Shown here: positions 1 through 8,727 of the stretch, one piece after another
Numbering within the stretch: the first letter of the stretch is position 1
How the letters are laid out: each line of letters begins with the position of its first letter
Notes under the pieces: generated by a model
Databases searched by the model: none
What the model saw: the letters and a program-made list of their open reading frames with translations, nothing else
What the model was told of the DNA's origin: nothing
Source: JANLVI01 sp031363915
GTDB lineage: Bacteria; Vulcanimicrobiota; Vulcanimicrobiia; Vulcanimicrobiales; Vulcanimicrobiaceae
Direction of reading: 5' to 3'
NCBI GenBank assembly: GCA_031363915.1
Contig: JANLVI010000015.1
Location: 44,077-108,076, forward strand
Length of the DNA: 64,000 nucleotides
Made by a program: the position numbers and the translations under genes

Positions 1-1
1 G

Positions 2-634
2 CGCGGCGAAGTCGTCGCGCTACTCGGTCTCAACGGCGCGGGAAAAACGACGACGATGCGCAGCATCCTCGGAATGACGAAACCGCGCGCCGGCTCGATC
101 CGTTTTGCCGACCGCGAACTCATCGGGATGGCGCCGTATCAGATCGCGCGTTTGGGAATCGGCTACGTACCCGAGGGGCGGCGCATGTTCAAAGACTGCA
201 CGGTCCTCGAGAATCTGCAACTTGCCGAGAACGGTCGCGAGGGTTCGTGGTCGATCGCCAAAGTTTTCGAACATCTGCCAAAGTTGCACGAACTGCGAGC
301 GCGCAAATCCGGGCGGCTCTCCGGCGGCGACCAAGAGATGCTCGCGATCGGGCGCGCGCTCGTTTCCAATCCCACGCTGATGCTCGTCGATGAACCCTCG
401 CAGGGGCTCGCACCGCTCATCGTCGAGGAAGTCTATCAAATCATCGGCGGCCTCAAAGCCAGCGGCGTCTCGGTGCTGCTCGTCGAGCAGAACGCACTGC
501 TCGCTCTCAAAGTCGCCGACCGCGCCTACGTGCTCGACGAAGGACGCATCGTATTTCACGGTCCCGCAGCGGAGCTCGCGGCAGACACGCAGAAAATTCG
601 AAACCTCATGGGACTCAGCGAGGTGGCGGTATAG
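2..634 (+). CDS. livF: Branched-chain amino acid ABC transporter ATP-binding protein (LivF-like), 5' truncated
   Basis: Cytoplasmic ATPase subunit of an importer of branched-chain amino acids or related solutes. The frame is open from base 2, so the first roughly 25 residues lie outside the window. The Walker A motif GLNGAGKTTT is at the very start, the ABC signature LSGGDQEMLAIGRAL is mid-protein, and Walker B LMLVDEPSQGLAP follows. The phrases YVPEGRRMFKDCTVLENL and VLLVEQNALLAL are characteristic of LivF. The gene stops at a TAG at 632. Partner permeases would lie upstream. A LivJ-type binding protein is encoded 26 kb away at 26368, but there is no direct link to it. Confidence 0.93.
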   Translation, partial: RGEVVALLGLNGAGKTTTMRSILGMTKPRAGSIRFADRELIGMAPYQIARLGIGYVPEGRRMFKDCTVLENLQLAENGREGSWSIAKVFEHLPKLHELRARKSGRLSGGDQEMLAIGRALVSNPTLMLVDEPSQGLAPLIVEEVYQIIGGLKASGVSVLLVEQNALLALKVADRAYVLDEGRIVFHGPAAELAADTQKIRNLMGLSEVAV

Positions 635-705
635 TCAAGGCGCTAGCGCGCGCTCTCGCGATCGCTGCGACACTCGCCCTCGTCCCGCTCCCAGCGAAAG
701 CGATC

Positions 706-1911
706 GTGGAGATAACATACGTTCTGCAACCTGCCGCCGTCTTCGACGGTGAGGCGCTTCATCGTGATTGGCTCGTCGTCGTGCACGGTACGACGATCGT
801 CGCCGCCGGACCGCGCGCGAGCGTACGCGTCCCCGCCGATGCAACGACGATCGCGCTGCCGCAAAAAACGCTGCTGCCGGGCTTGATCGACGCCCACTCG
901 CACGTGTTGCTCTATCCGTACGATCAAACGCCTTGGAACGACCAGGTTTTGCGCGAAGCCGAGTCGCTGCGCGTCGCGCGTGCGACCGTCGCTGTCAAAG
1001 CAACGCTCATGGCGGGCTTTACGACGCTGCGCGATCTTGGTACTGAGGGTGCGGGCTACGCTGATGTCGGCATCAAGCAGGCGATCGAGAAAGGCATTAT
1101 CGACGGACCGCGGATGATCGTCGTAACCAGAGCGATCGTTGCGACCGGTAGCTACGGTCCGAAAGGATTCGGTCCCGAAATCGACGTGCCGCAAGGTGCC
1201 GAGGAAGCCGACGGTGTCGATTCGCTCACACGCGTAGTGCGCGATCAGATGCGTCGCGGCGCGGACTGGATCAAAGTGTACGCGGACTATGGGTACGGTC
1301 CGCATAGCGAGAACGCGCCGACCTTCACGCAAGCGGAGATGAATCTCATCGCCGAACTCGCGCATTCGAGCGGCCGTCCGGCCGCCGCGCACGCCTCGAC
1401 GCCCGAAGGCATGAAGCGCGCGATCCTTGCGGGATTCGATACGATCGAACACGGCAACGACGGCACGCCCGAAATTTTTGCGCTCATGGTGCAGCACCAC
1501 ACCGCGCTCTGCCCGACGCTCGCCGCAAGCGATGCGATCACGCACTACCGCGGCTGGAAAGCGGGCGATCCCGATCCGCCCGCGATTCAAAAGAAACGCG
1601 CGTCGTTCAAAGCGGCGCTTGCGGCCGGTGTGACGATTGCAAGCGGCAGCGATGTCGGCGTCTTCGCCCACGGTGAGAACGCACGCGAGCTCGAATTGCT
1701 CGTCGACTACGGCATGACGCCGCTCGCCGCACTCAAAGCGGCGACGTCGGTCGATGCGCGCGTCCTGCGCATGCAAGACAAAATTGGCTCGGTCAAAGTG
1801 GGTCTGTTGGCCGATCTCATCGCCGTCGACGGCGACCCCACGACCGACATCCATACGCTACGTAACGTCGGTTTCGTGATGAAAAACGGTCACATTTACC
1901 GCACTCCTTAG
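706..1911 (+). CDS. Metal-dependent amidohydrolase (imidazolonepropionase/prolidase-like)
   Basis: Amidohydrolase-superfamily TIM-barrel enzyme of about 401 residues, hydrolysing an amide or cyclic amide bond; the substrate cannot be read from sequence. Metal-site motifs are in order: PGLIDAHSHV (HxH near residue 64), WIKVYAD (bridging lysine), AAHAST and TIEHGND (two histidines) and IASGSDVGVF (catalytic aspartate). GTG at 706 is the first usable start. The frame is open further upstream, and 637-702 would encode a signal-peptide-like stretch (ALARALAIAATLALVPLPA) but has no normal start codon, so export is unresolved. It follows livF by about 70 bases. Confidence 0.85.
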   Translation: MEITYVLQPAAVFDGEALHRDWLVVVHGTTIVAAGPRASVRVPADATTIALPQKTLLPGLIDAHSHVLLYPYDQTPWNDQVLREAESLRVARATVAVKATLMAGFTTLRDLGTEGAGYADVGIKQAIEKGIIDGPRMIVVTRAIVATGSYGPKGFGPEIDVPQGAEEADGVDSLTRVVRDQMRRGADWIKVYADYGYGPHSENAPTFTQAEMNLIAELAHSSGRPAAAHASTPEGMKRAILAGFDTIEHGNDGTPEIFALMVQHHTALCPTLAASDAITHYRGWKAGDPDPPAIQKKRASFKAALAAGVTIASGSDVGVFAHGENARELELLVDYGMTPLAALKAATSVDARVLRMQDKIGSVKVGLLADLIAVDGDPTTDIHTLRNVGFVMKNGHIYRTP

Positions 1912-2873
1912 AAACGTAGAATCATGGCCGCGTCTACGAGCCCGGCGCCGAAACCGTAGACGAGCACGTTCTGCCCGCGTTTCACACGGCCGTCGGCGAT
2001 CGCCGGATCGAGGGCGAGCGGGATCGTCGCCGATGAGGTATTGCCGTAGTATTCCAAACTCGTAAGGGTGCGTTCGAGCGGGATGCCGGTGCGTTTACAG
2101 ACCGATTCGACGATGCGGAGATTCGCGCTATGCGGCACGAACCAGTCGATCTCGTCCGTCGTCAATCCGGCCTTCCCGAGAAGTTCGGCGACGCCGTTCG
2201 AGACGCGCTCGACGGCCCAGCGATAGACATCGCGACCGTCCTGGTGCAAAAACGCGTGCTCGACGATTTTGCCGCCGATCTCATGCCGCAGACCCGTCTG
2301 ATACAGAAAGTGTCCGCCCGAGCCGTCGCTGCCGACGCGGCGCGCGCGAATCATCGAGGGCGCATCCACCGCCTCGAGCAACACGGCGCCGGCGCCATCG
2401 CCGAAGAGTACGCACGTCGTGCGGTCCTCGTAGTTGGTGATTTTCGTGAGCGTCTCGCCCGCGACGAGCAGCACTTTTTTCGCGCGACCCGCGGCGATCA
2501 GCGCATCGGCAACGTCGAGGCCGTACACGAAACCCGCGCACCCAGCGCCGAGATCGATCGCCCCCGCGTTCTGGAACTTGAAGCGGTTCTGCACGAGCGT
2601 CGCGACGCTCGGGAACCCGTAGTCGCCCGTGATCGTGGCGGCGATGACGTACTGAATGTCGGTCGGATCGGCGCCGGTGTCAGCGAAGAGCCGCTCGGCG
2701 GCTTTGATCACGAGATGGCTGACGAACTCGTCCGGCGCGGTTTTGCGCCGTTCGTGGATGCCGCTTCGGCTAACGATCCACTCGTCGTTGGTTTCGACTA
2801 TTTTCTCGAGATCGGCGTTGGTAATTTTCGTTTCGGGGACGTACGACGCGAGGCCGGCGATACGAGCATTCAC
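1908..2873 (-). CDS. fabH: 3-oxoacyl-ACP synthase III (FabH-like)
   Basis: Thiolase-fold beta-ketoacyl-ACP synthase III, condensing an acyl-CoA starter with malonyl-ACP in fatty-acid initiation. The catalytic triad is complete: Cys at about residue 112 (GAGCAGFVYG), His in WFVPHSANLRI and Asn in YYGNTSSATIPLAL. Length is normal at 321 residues. I chose GTG at 2873 because VNARIAGLASYVPE is the family's usual N-terminus; the frame is open further upstream but there runs into the start region of the divergent aldolase. The gene overlaps the end of the amidohydrolase by four bases, convergently. A secondary-metabolite KASIII homologue is possible, but the primary role is likelier. Confidence 0.9.
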   Translation of the reverse strand: MNARIAGLASYVPETKITNADLEKIVETNDEWIVSRSGIHERRKTAPDEFVSHLVIKAAERLFADTGADPTDIQYVIAATITGDYGFPSVATLVQNRFKFQNAGAIDLGAGCAGFVYGLDVADALIAAGRAKKVLLVAGETLTKITNYEDRTTCVLFGDGAGAVLLEAVDAPSMIRARRVGSDGSGGHFLYQTGLRHEIGGKIVEHAFLHQDGRDVYRWAVERVSNGVAELLGKAGLTTDEIDWFVPHSANLRIVESVCKRTGIPLERTLTSLEYYGNTSSATIPLALDPAIADGRVKRGQNVLVYGFGAGLVDAAMILRF

Positions 2874-2961
2874 GCTGGGTCGCTTCCGGTTTTCGCATGC
2901 GACTCCCTCGGCGCATGGAACACACGGCACCGGGTCAAAGGCATCCCTTGGGAGGACCGCC

Positions 2962-3720
2962 ATGCAAACTATCGCCGATTTTCGGCCACTCGTCTCGGTC
3001 GAAGAGTGGGCCGTCCGCGTCGATCTCGCTGCCGCCTACCGTTTGGTCGCGCATTTTGGCTGGGACGATCTCATTTTCACCCATCTCTCGGCGCGCGTCC
3101 CCGGCACCGAAGGCCAGTTTCTGATCAATCCGTACGGCTTGCTCTTTAGCGAGATCACCGCATCGAGTCTGCTCAAGATCGATGCGGATGGCAAACTCGT
3201 CGAGCCCTCCGCGTATCTTGCAAACGCGGCGGGTTTTACGATTCATAGCGCCGTGCATTCGGCGCGTGACGACGCGCACTGCGTGATGCATCTGCATACA
3301 GTCGCCGGCGTTGCCGTCTCCGCGCACGAAGCGGGGCTCTTGCCGATCAACCAGACGGCGATGATCCTCAACGGAGAAGTCGCCTATCACGAATACGAAG
3401 GCATCGCGTTCAATTTGGACGAGCGTCCGCGGCTGGTTGCGGATCTGGGCGAGAAGTCGGTGATGATCTTGCGCAATCACGGGACGCTCGCGCTGGGTTC
3501 GACCGTCGCCGGGACGTTCTTGGCGATGTATTTTCTCGAACGCGCTTGTGCGATGCAAGTTGCGACGCTCGCAGGCGGAGCAATACTGCACTATCCCTCG
3601 GAGGCCGCGCAAGAAACCGTGCGCCGACAGGCGACTGCAACGCGCGGGATGGTCGACCGACTCGCCTGGGATCCCCTCATCCGCCTTTTGGATCGGACCG
3701 ATGCAAGCTATCGTAACTAG
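2962..3720 (+). CDS. Class II aldolase/adducin family protein
   Basis: Zinc-dependent aldolase-like protein of 252 residues, related to L-fuculose-phosphate aldolase and ribulose-5-phosphate 4-epimerase; many members act on unphosphorylated or unknown substrates. The metal-site histidines are visible in CVMHLHTVAGVAVSA and ILRNHGTLALG, with LIFTHLSARVPG near the N-terminus. ATG 2962 is preceded by the Shine-Dalgarno sequence GGAGGA at 2951. The frame is open for another 300 bases upstream, but that lies inside the divergent fabH. The 3' end overlaps the aldehyde dehydrogenase by 20 bases, so the two are probably co-translated. Confidence 0.88.
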   Translation: MQTIADFRPLVSVEEWAVRVDLAAAYRLVAHFGWDDLIFTHLSARVPGTEGQFLINPYGLLFSEITASSLLKIDADGKLVEPSAYLANAAGFTIHSAVHSARDDAHCVMHLHTVAGVAVSAHEAGLLPINQTAMILNGEVAYHEYEGIAFNLDERPRLVADLGEKSVMILRNHGTLALGSTVAGTFLAMYFLERACAMQVATLAGGAILHYPSEAAQETVRRQATATRGMVDRLAWDPLIRLLDRTDASYRN

Positions 3721-5113
3721 TTCGGATCTCGCTGCGCGTTTCGCCGCACTGCGTGCCGCAAGCGTCCCCGCACCGGATGCGAAAACGCGCAAAGGACATC
3801 TGCGTTCGCTCGCCGCCGCGCTGCGAAAAAATAAGAAGCCGCTCGAACGCGCGGTGCGTGCGGATTTCGGCAATCGGTCCGTGCACGAAACGCGCTTGCT
3901 CGAACTCTTTCTCGCCCACGAAGCGGCGAACGTCGCCGCGCAGCACGTCGCGACGTGGATGGCGCCGCAGAAACGTCACGTCGCCACGTGGTACGCACCG
4001 GCGAACGCGCGCGTCGTCTGGCAGCCGCTCGGCGTCGTCGGCATCATCGCGCCGTGGAACTACCCGATCTTGCTTGCTGCAGGGCCACTCGTCAGTGCGC
4101 TCGCGGCAGGGAACCGCGTGCTGATCAAGACTTCCGAACACGCGCCGCAGACGGGTGCGGCATTCGCAGCGATGATCGCCGAGGTGTTCGCAAGCGACCA
4201 CGTCAGCGTCACCGGTGGTGAAGCCGAAATCGCGCAAGCGATGTCTGCTCTGCCGTTCGACCATCTGCTCTTTACCGGATCGACGCTGCACGGCCGCGCG
4301 GTCATGCGTGCGGCAGCGGACAATCTCACGCCTGTGACGCTCGAACTCGGCGGCAAGTCGCCCGCGATCGTCGGGGTCGATGCGGATATCGACCTTGCGG
4401 CCGCGCGCATCATGACCGGCAAATGTTCGAACGCCGGTCAAACGTGCGTCGCGCCGGATTACGTCCTCATCCCGGAAGGTCGGGAAGATGCATTCGTGCG
4501 CGCCGCGCAGGCGATCGTCGTGCGGCGGTATCCGCGGTTGCGCGGCAATCCCGACTACACGACGATCGTAAGCGATCGCCACTTCACGCGCCTACGCGAC
4601 TATCTTGAGGATGCACGCGCGCTCGGCGCACGGGTCGTGCCGCTGCATCCGGGCGAGAGCGAACTCGATGCCGCTTCGCGTACGATCCCGCCCCTGGCGG
4701 TGCTGAACGCCTCCGATGCGATGCAGGTCATGAACGAGGAAATCTTCGGCCCGCTCTTGCCGATCGTGCCCTACCGCGATCTCGGCGGGGCGATTTCGTA
4801 TGTGAACGCGCGACCGCGGCCACTCGCGCTGTATTATTTCGGGGACCGGCCGGCCGACATCGAACGCGTGATCGCCCAGACGACGAGCGGCGGCGTCACG
4901 CTCAACGACACGATGCTGCACGTCGCGCAGGACGATCTGCCCTTCGGCGGCGTCGGTCCGAGCGGCATGGGTGCGTATCACGGCCGAGACGGTTTCGAGC
5001 GCTTCTCGCACAAGAAAGCGATCTTCGCGCAGTCACGGCGGAATTTGCTCGGTCTTTTCGAACCGCCATACGGCCCGCGTTTCGACGCGCTCTTCAAACT
5101 GCTCATGCGCTAG
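3701..5113 (+). CDS. Aldehyde dehydrogenase, coniferyl/fatty-aldehyde type
   Basis: NAD(P)-dependent aldehyde dehydrogenase of 470 residues, the short class-3/coniferyl-aldehyde type lacking the N-terminal extension. Motifs in order are PWNYPILLAAGPLVSALAAG, TLELGGKSPAIV (glutamate), KCSNAGQTCVAPDYV (catalytic cysteine) and NEEIFGPLLPIV. The C-terminus has the FSHKKAIFAQS element typical of this subgroup. ATG 3701 overlaps the aldolase, so the pair probably forms an aldehyde-producing and aldehyde-oxidising unit. The true aldehyde substrate is unknown. Confidence 0.9.
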   Translation: MQAIVTSSDLAARFAALRAASVPAPDAKTRKGHLRSLAAALRKNKKPLERAVRADFGNRSVHETRLLELFLAHEAANVAAQHVATWMAPQKRHVATWYAPANARVVWQPLGVVGIIAPWNYPILLAAGPLVSALAAGNRVLIKTSEHAPQTGAAFAAMIAEVFASDHVSVTGGEAEIAQAMSALPFDHLLFTGSTLHGRAVMRAAADNLTPVTLELGGKSPAIVGVDADIDLAAARIMTGKCSNAGQTCVAPDYVLIPEGREDAFVRAAQAIVVRRYPRLRGNPDYTTIVSDRHFTRLRDYLEDARALGARVVPLHPGESELDAASRTIPPLAVLNASDAMQVMNEEIFGPLLPIVPYRDLGGAISYVNARPRPLALYYFGDRPADIERVIAQTTSGGVTLNDTMLHVAQDDLPFGGVGPSGMGAYHGRDGFERFSHKKAIFAQSRRNLLGLFEPPYGPRFDALFKLLMR

Positions 5114-5134
5114 CACGCATCCTAGGAGATTCCG

Positions 5135-6136
5135 TTGGCACGAGGCCGCCCGCACACCGCAATAGACTACGAAATCTTCGGACTCGGAGATTTTACGCTC
5201 GAGAGCGGCAAAGTGCTGCGAGACGCAAAACTCGCATACAAGACGCACGGTGCACTGGCGGCCGACCGCGGCAATGCGGTGGTCTTTCCGACTGCGTACG
5301 GCGGCACGCACGCCGACAACGAATGGCTCATTCAAGCAGGCAAAGCGCTCGATCCCGCACGCTGGTTCGTCGTGTGTCCCAATCTTTTCGGTGCGGGACT
5401 CTCCTCATCTCCGAGCAACACGCCCGCGCCGCAGGACGGTCCGCATTTTCCGCACGTGAGCGTGTACGATAACATCGTCGCGCAGCACCGTTTGCTTACC
5501 GGGCAATTCGGTATCACCAAGCTCGCGCTTGCGATCGGCTTTTCGATGGGCGCGCAGCAGGCGTTCCACTGGGGCGCCGCCTACCCCGAGATGGTCGAAC
5601 GGATCGCGCCGTTCTGCGGTTCGGCGCGGACCGCCGAACACAACATCGTCTTCCTCGATGGCGCGAAGGCGGCGCTCGCCGCGGGCGGACCGCCGACGCT
5701 CGGTGCATACTGGGCGGCTTGGGGCCTCTCGCAAACGTTTTACCGTGAAGAGCGCTGGCGCGAACTCGGTGGGACCTCGCGCGAGGCGTTCGTGAAAGAG
5801 TTTTATATCGATTCGTTTTCCGCGGGGAATGCCGACAATCTCATGGCGATGATCGGAACGTGGCGCAGCGCCGATGTCGGCCGTCATCCGCGCTACGGCA
5901 ACGACACGATCAAAGCGCTTGCGGCGATTCGCGCGCGCGCCGTCGTGATGCCGTGCCGCACCGATCTCTATTTTCCGCCCGAAGATAGCGAGATCGAAGT
6001 ACGCCATTTGCCGAACGCCGAATTGCGCGTGATTCCGGGTGTGTACGGACATGCTGCGGGCGGCGGCGTCAACCCGGAAGCATCGGCGTTCATCGATCGC
6101 GCGGTCACCGACTTACTCGCTACGGTACTCGCGTGA
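5135..6136 (+). CDS. Alpha/beta hydrolase, homoserine O-acetyltransferase (MetX)-like
   Basis: Alpha/beta-hydrolase fold protein of 333 residues resembling MetX. The nucleophile elbow is GFSMGAQQAFHWG (Ser), followed by the acid RTDLYFPPEDS and the histidine GVYGHAAGGG. The start is TTG 5135 with AGGAG about eight bases upstream. MetX relatives outside methionine synthesis act as plain hydrolases or acyltransferases, and the partner MetY/MetW genes are not here, so I do not assign methionine synthesis. It follows the aldehyde dehydrogenase by 21 bases and overlaps the next gene by four, so it is part of the same operon. Confidence 0.82.
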   Translation: MARGRPHTAIDYEIFGLGDFTLESGKVLRDAKLAYKTHGALAADRGNAVVFPTAYGGTHADNEWLIQAGKALDPARWFVVCPNLFGAGLSSSPSNTPAPQDGPHFPHVSVYDNIVAQHRLLTGQFGITKLALAIGFSMGAQQAFHWGAAYPEMVERIAPFCGSARTAEHNIVFLDGAKAALAAGGPPTLGAYWAAWGLSQTFYREERWRELGGTSREAFVKEFYIDSFSAGNADNLMAMIGTWRSADVGRHPRYGNDTIKALAAIRARAVVMPCRTDLYFPPEDSEIEVRHLPNAELRVIPGVYGHAAGGGVNPEASAFIDRAVTDLLATVLA

Positions 6137-6786
6137 AGCCGATTGTCGAAGCACGGCGTTTGGCATCTCCCGCGCCGCTTCCGCAGTCGCTGGGGTTCGA
6201 TGGAACACGGTTGTGGATGGGTTCGCGCGAAACGAGTCGACTGTATTCGATCGACCCCAACACGTGGGAATCGCGCGATGAAGGCACGGCGCCGGGCATT
6301 CCGTGGGGACTGACGGTCGCCGGGGACCAGCTCTTCGTTTGCTGCGGCGAACCGCCGGATGATGACCGGTTCATCCATCACTTCACGCCCGGCCATGGGT
6401 TTCACGCAAGCGATCGTATCGCCGCACCCGACAACACCGGATCGTACCTTGGCTACGATGGCGATTCACTCTACCTCGCGCAGTGGTACCGCAAACGCAT
6501 CCTTGCCATCGGCCGCGACGGCTCGGTCGGAACGATCGTGCACGCGCCGCGGGGCGTTTGCGGCTTGGTCATTACGAACGGCTGTTTTTACTGCGTGACG
6601 ACCGACGATGAGGAAGCCGGCGTCTATTTTCTGACCAAAATCGATGCGCGCGGCGGCGCGACGAGTGATCTTGGCCAAATCCCCTTCGCCGCACGCTCGC
6701 TTGCCTTCGACGGCACGCACTTCTGGACGAATCACCGCGATGCAAACCAAATCGTCGCGTTCGAGGCACCGCCCGGGTCGTTCTAG
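6133..6786 (+). CDS. Hypothetical beta-propeller-like protein
   Basis: Protein of 217 residues, start GTG overlapping the preceding stop (GTGA). It carries repeated strand-rich blocks of the kind FDGTRLWMGSRETSRLYSID, YDGDSLYLAQWYRKRILAI and FDGTHFWTNHRDANQIVAF. This is a low-complexity propeller pattern seen in SMP-30/NHL/YVTN-type lactonases and binding proteins. No signal peptide is seen, so it should be cytoplasmic. The family is not certain. Translational coupling to the MetX-like hydrolase suggests a shared pathway. Confidence 0.7.
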   Translation: MKPIVEARRLASPAPLPQSLGFDGTRLWMGSRETSRLYSIDPNTWESRDEGTAPGIPWGLTVAGDQLFVCCGEPPDDDRFIHHFTPGHGFHASDRIAAPDNTGSYLGYDGDSLYLAQWYRKRILAIGRDGSVGTIVHAPRGVCGLVITNGCFYCVTTDDEEAGVYFLTKIDARGGATSDLGQIPFAARSLAFDGTHFWTNHRDANQIVAFEAPPGSF

Positions 6787-6852
6787 CGAAGAAACCGGAA
6801 CTTTCGCAAGCGAGCCTGCGTTTTTTTCTTACACCGGCCTTGAGGGACGTCT

Positions 6853-8703
6853 ATGCCTGCATTACCGCGCAGAATCGCCTTAACCGCTCTTGCCGCGCTC
6901 TGCGCGGTGACGTGGACTGCGCCGGTCGGTGCGCGCGCTGAGGGAGCGTCCGCCTCGAAGCCGGGAACCGGGGTCGCGCGGCTGAGCCTGGTGGATGGCG
7001 AAGTCAACGTTCAACGCGGTGATTCAAACGGCTACACGACGGCTGCGGTGATCAACACGCCGGTGCTCGGCGCCGATTACGTGACGACCGGCGACAAAGC
7101 GCACGCTGAACTGCAATTCGACGGATCGACGATGGTGCGGTTGAATTCCGGCGTTCAGATGCGTCTCATGCACGTCGATACGAAGAGCCGCGAACTGCAA
7201 CTCGCAGTCGGCACGATCGAGTTGCGTCTGCTGCGCGGAACCGACGGGACCTCGACCGTCGACACGTCTTCGATTTCGATCAAGCCGTTGCATAGCGGCA
7301 GTTATCGCGTAACGGTCACGCCCGAAGGCGAAACGGATTTCACCGTACGCGACGGTAGTGCTGAAGTCGACACGCCGCAAGGCACGCAGACGATCGATGC
7401 GGGTGTGACGCTCGTTGCGAGCGGCCCGGCCGATGCGCCGACGACGTCGACGCACGACGCGCTCGCCTTGGATGACTTTGATACGTTCAACAAAAACCGC
7501 GATCGCATTCGGGGCCGTGCGCTCGCATCAAACGCATACGTCAATCGCGACATCGACGGTGCCGACGATCTGGATCGCTACGGTCGCTGGGCCGACGACT
7601 CAAGTTACGGCCACGTCTGGATTCCGGCGAACACCGCATCCAACTGGTCGCCGTATCGCGACGGCCGCTGGGTGTGGGAAGACGGCTACGGTTGGACGTG
7701 GATTGCAGCCGAGCCGTGGGGTTGGGCGCCGTATCATTACGGCCGCTGGTCTCACTCGCCGGCCTACGGTTGGGCGTGGTATCCGCCGCCATCGAATTAC
7801 GCTGCGGTCTACAGTCCTGCGCTCGTTGCGTTTCTCTCGTTCGGTAACGTGAGCCTTGGTTTCGGCAACGTCGGCTGGGTGCCGCTCGCGCCGTACGAAC
7901 CGTATTATCCCTTCGGTTACGGCTGGGGCAATACGACCGTCATCAACAACCTCACTAACGTTACCAATGTCACGAACGTGACCAACGTGACGAACGTGAC
8001 GCCGACGACGGGCAACTATCGCAACGCGTTCGTCAAAGGCGCCGTCGTGGGCGTGAGCGTCTCGCATTTCCGGGAAGGCCGGTTCGAACATCCCGTCGCA
8101 ATCGGCGCAGCGCAGTTGCGCAGTGCCGTTGTCGTAAGCGGTGCGCTGCCGATCGTGCCGACGACAGCGAACTTACGTTATTCGATGCGCGCCGTTGGCT
8201 CGCAAGCGAGCACGCCCGCATTCACGCGCGCCTACGCCGGGAATGCGACGCCGGTCGCACGCGTCCCATTCGAGCAACAACGCCGACGCGTGGAGACGAT
8301 CGTGACGCGCGCGATGCAAAACGTTACGGTCGCTCAGCCCGTGCCGCGTCGCACCCTTCTCGCGCCCCTCGTCACGCCCAGGGCACCGGCGGTCGTAAGG
8401 TCGGCCCACGTCTTGCAGCCCGCAACGAACGATCCGTGGACCCGCTTCAACGCAGCGCGTGCAACAACGGAGACGCCGCACCGCTCGACGACGACCGTGA
8501 CGATGCCGAGTTCGCCGTCGTATGCCGCTCCGCGACGAATCCAGGCACCGGATTCGCAGTCCAGCCCCGCGCGTGCTGCCGAGATTCGCCCCACGCCGCC
8601 CGTGCGACGTGAACCGGAGTCGCGCCCGTCGCCGCGCGAAAAAGTGGCGCCCGAACGGCACGCGGATCGCAAGCCCGAGCCGACGCGCACACCCGGAAGA
8701 TAG
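6853..8703 (+). CDS. Secreted FecR-domain / DUF6600 protein
   Basis: Exported protein of 616 residues. Residues 1-29 form a Sec signal (LTALAALCAVTWTAPVGARA). A FecR-like beta domain (about 40-190) binds or senses an unknown ligand; GTIELRLLRG and FTVRDGSAEVDTPQGTQTI fit this fold. The central part (about 245-340) is Trp/Tyr/Gly rich with the repeated phrase YGWxW and WAPYHYGRW, diagnostic of DUF6600. Next come five NVT triplets and a low-complexity basic Pro/Thr-rich tail with no fold. It stands alone between promoter-like gaps. The function is unknown; an envelope or surface role is likely. Confidence 0.85.
   Translation: MPALPRRIALTALAALCAVTWTAPVGARAEGASASKPGTGVARLSLVDGEVNVQRGDSNGYTTAAVINTPVLGADYVTTGDKAHAELQFDGSTMVRLNSGVQMRLMHVDTKSRELQLAVGTIELRLLRGTDGTSTVDTSSISIKPLHSGSYRVTVTPEGETDFTVRDGSAEVDTPQGTQTIDAGVTLVASGPADAPTTSTHDALALDDFDTFNKNRDRIRGRALASNAYVNRDIDGADDLDRYGRWADDSSYGHVWIPANTASNWSPYRDGRWVWEDGYGWTWIAAEPWGWAPYHYGRWSHSPAYGWAWYPPPSNYAAVYSPALVAFLSFGNVSLGFGNVGWVPLAPYEPYYPFGYGWGNTTVINNLTNVTNVTNVTNVTNVTPTTGNYRNAFVKGAVVGVSVSHFREGRFEHPVAIGAAQLRSAVVVSGALPIVPTTANLRYSMRAVGSQASTPAFTRAYAGNATPVARVPFEQQRRRVETIVTRAMQNVTVAQPVPRRTLLAPLVTPRAPAVVRSAHVLQPATNDPWTRFNAARATTETPHRSTTTVTMPSSPSYAAPRRIQAPDSQSSPARAAEIRPTPPVRREPESRPSPREKVAPERHADRKPEPTRTPGR
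7957..8001 (+). repeat. Five tandem 9-bp units encoding (Asn-Val-Thr)5
   Basis: The unit AACGTNACN is repeated five times inside the FecR/DUF6600 gene, giving NVTNVTNVTNVTNVT directly after the Trp-rich domain. Each triplet is an N-x-T sequon-like motif. The third codon positions vary, so the repeat is old or under selection at the protein level. Such tracts can change length by slippage without shifting frame. Confidence 0.9.
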
Positions 8704-8727
8704 ACGCGTATCCCGAACGAGGCGCAT

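Noticed and set aside
7957..8001. Tandem repeat as a CRISPR or regulatory array
   Set aside because: The units are contiguous without spacers, in frame, and encode NVT triplets inside a real protein.
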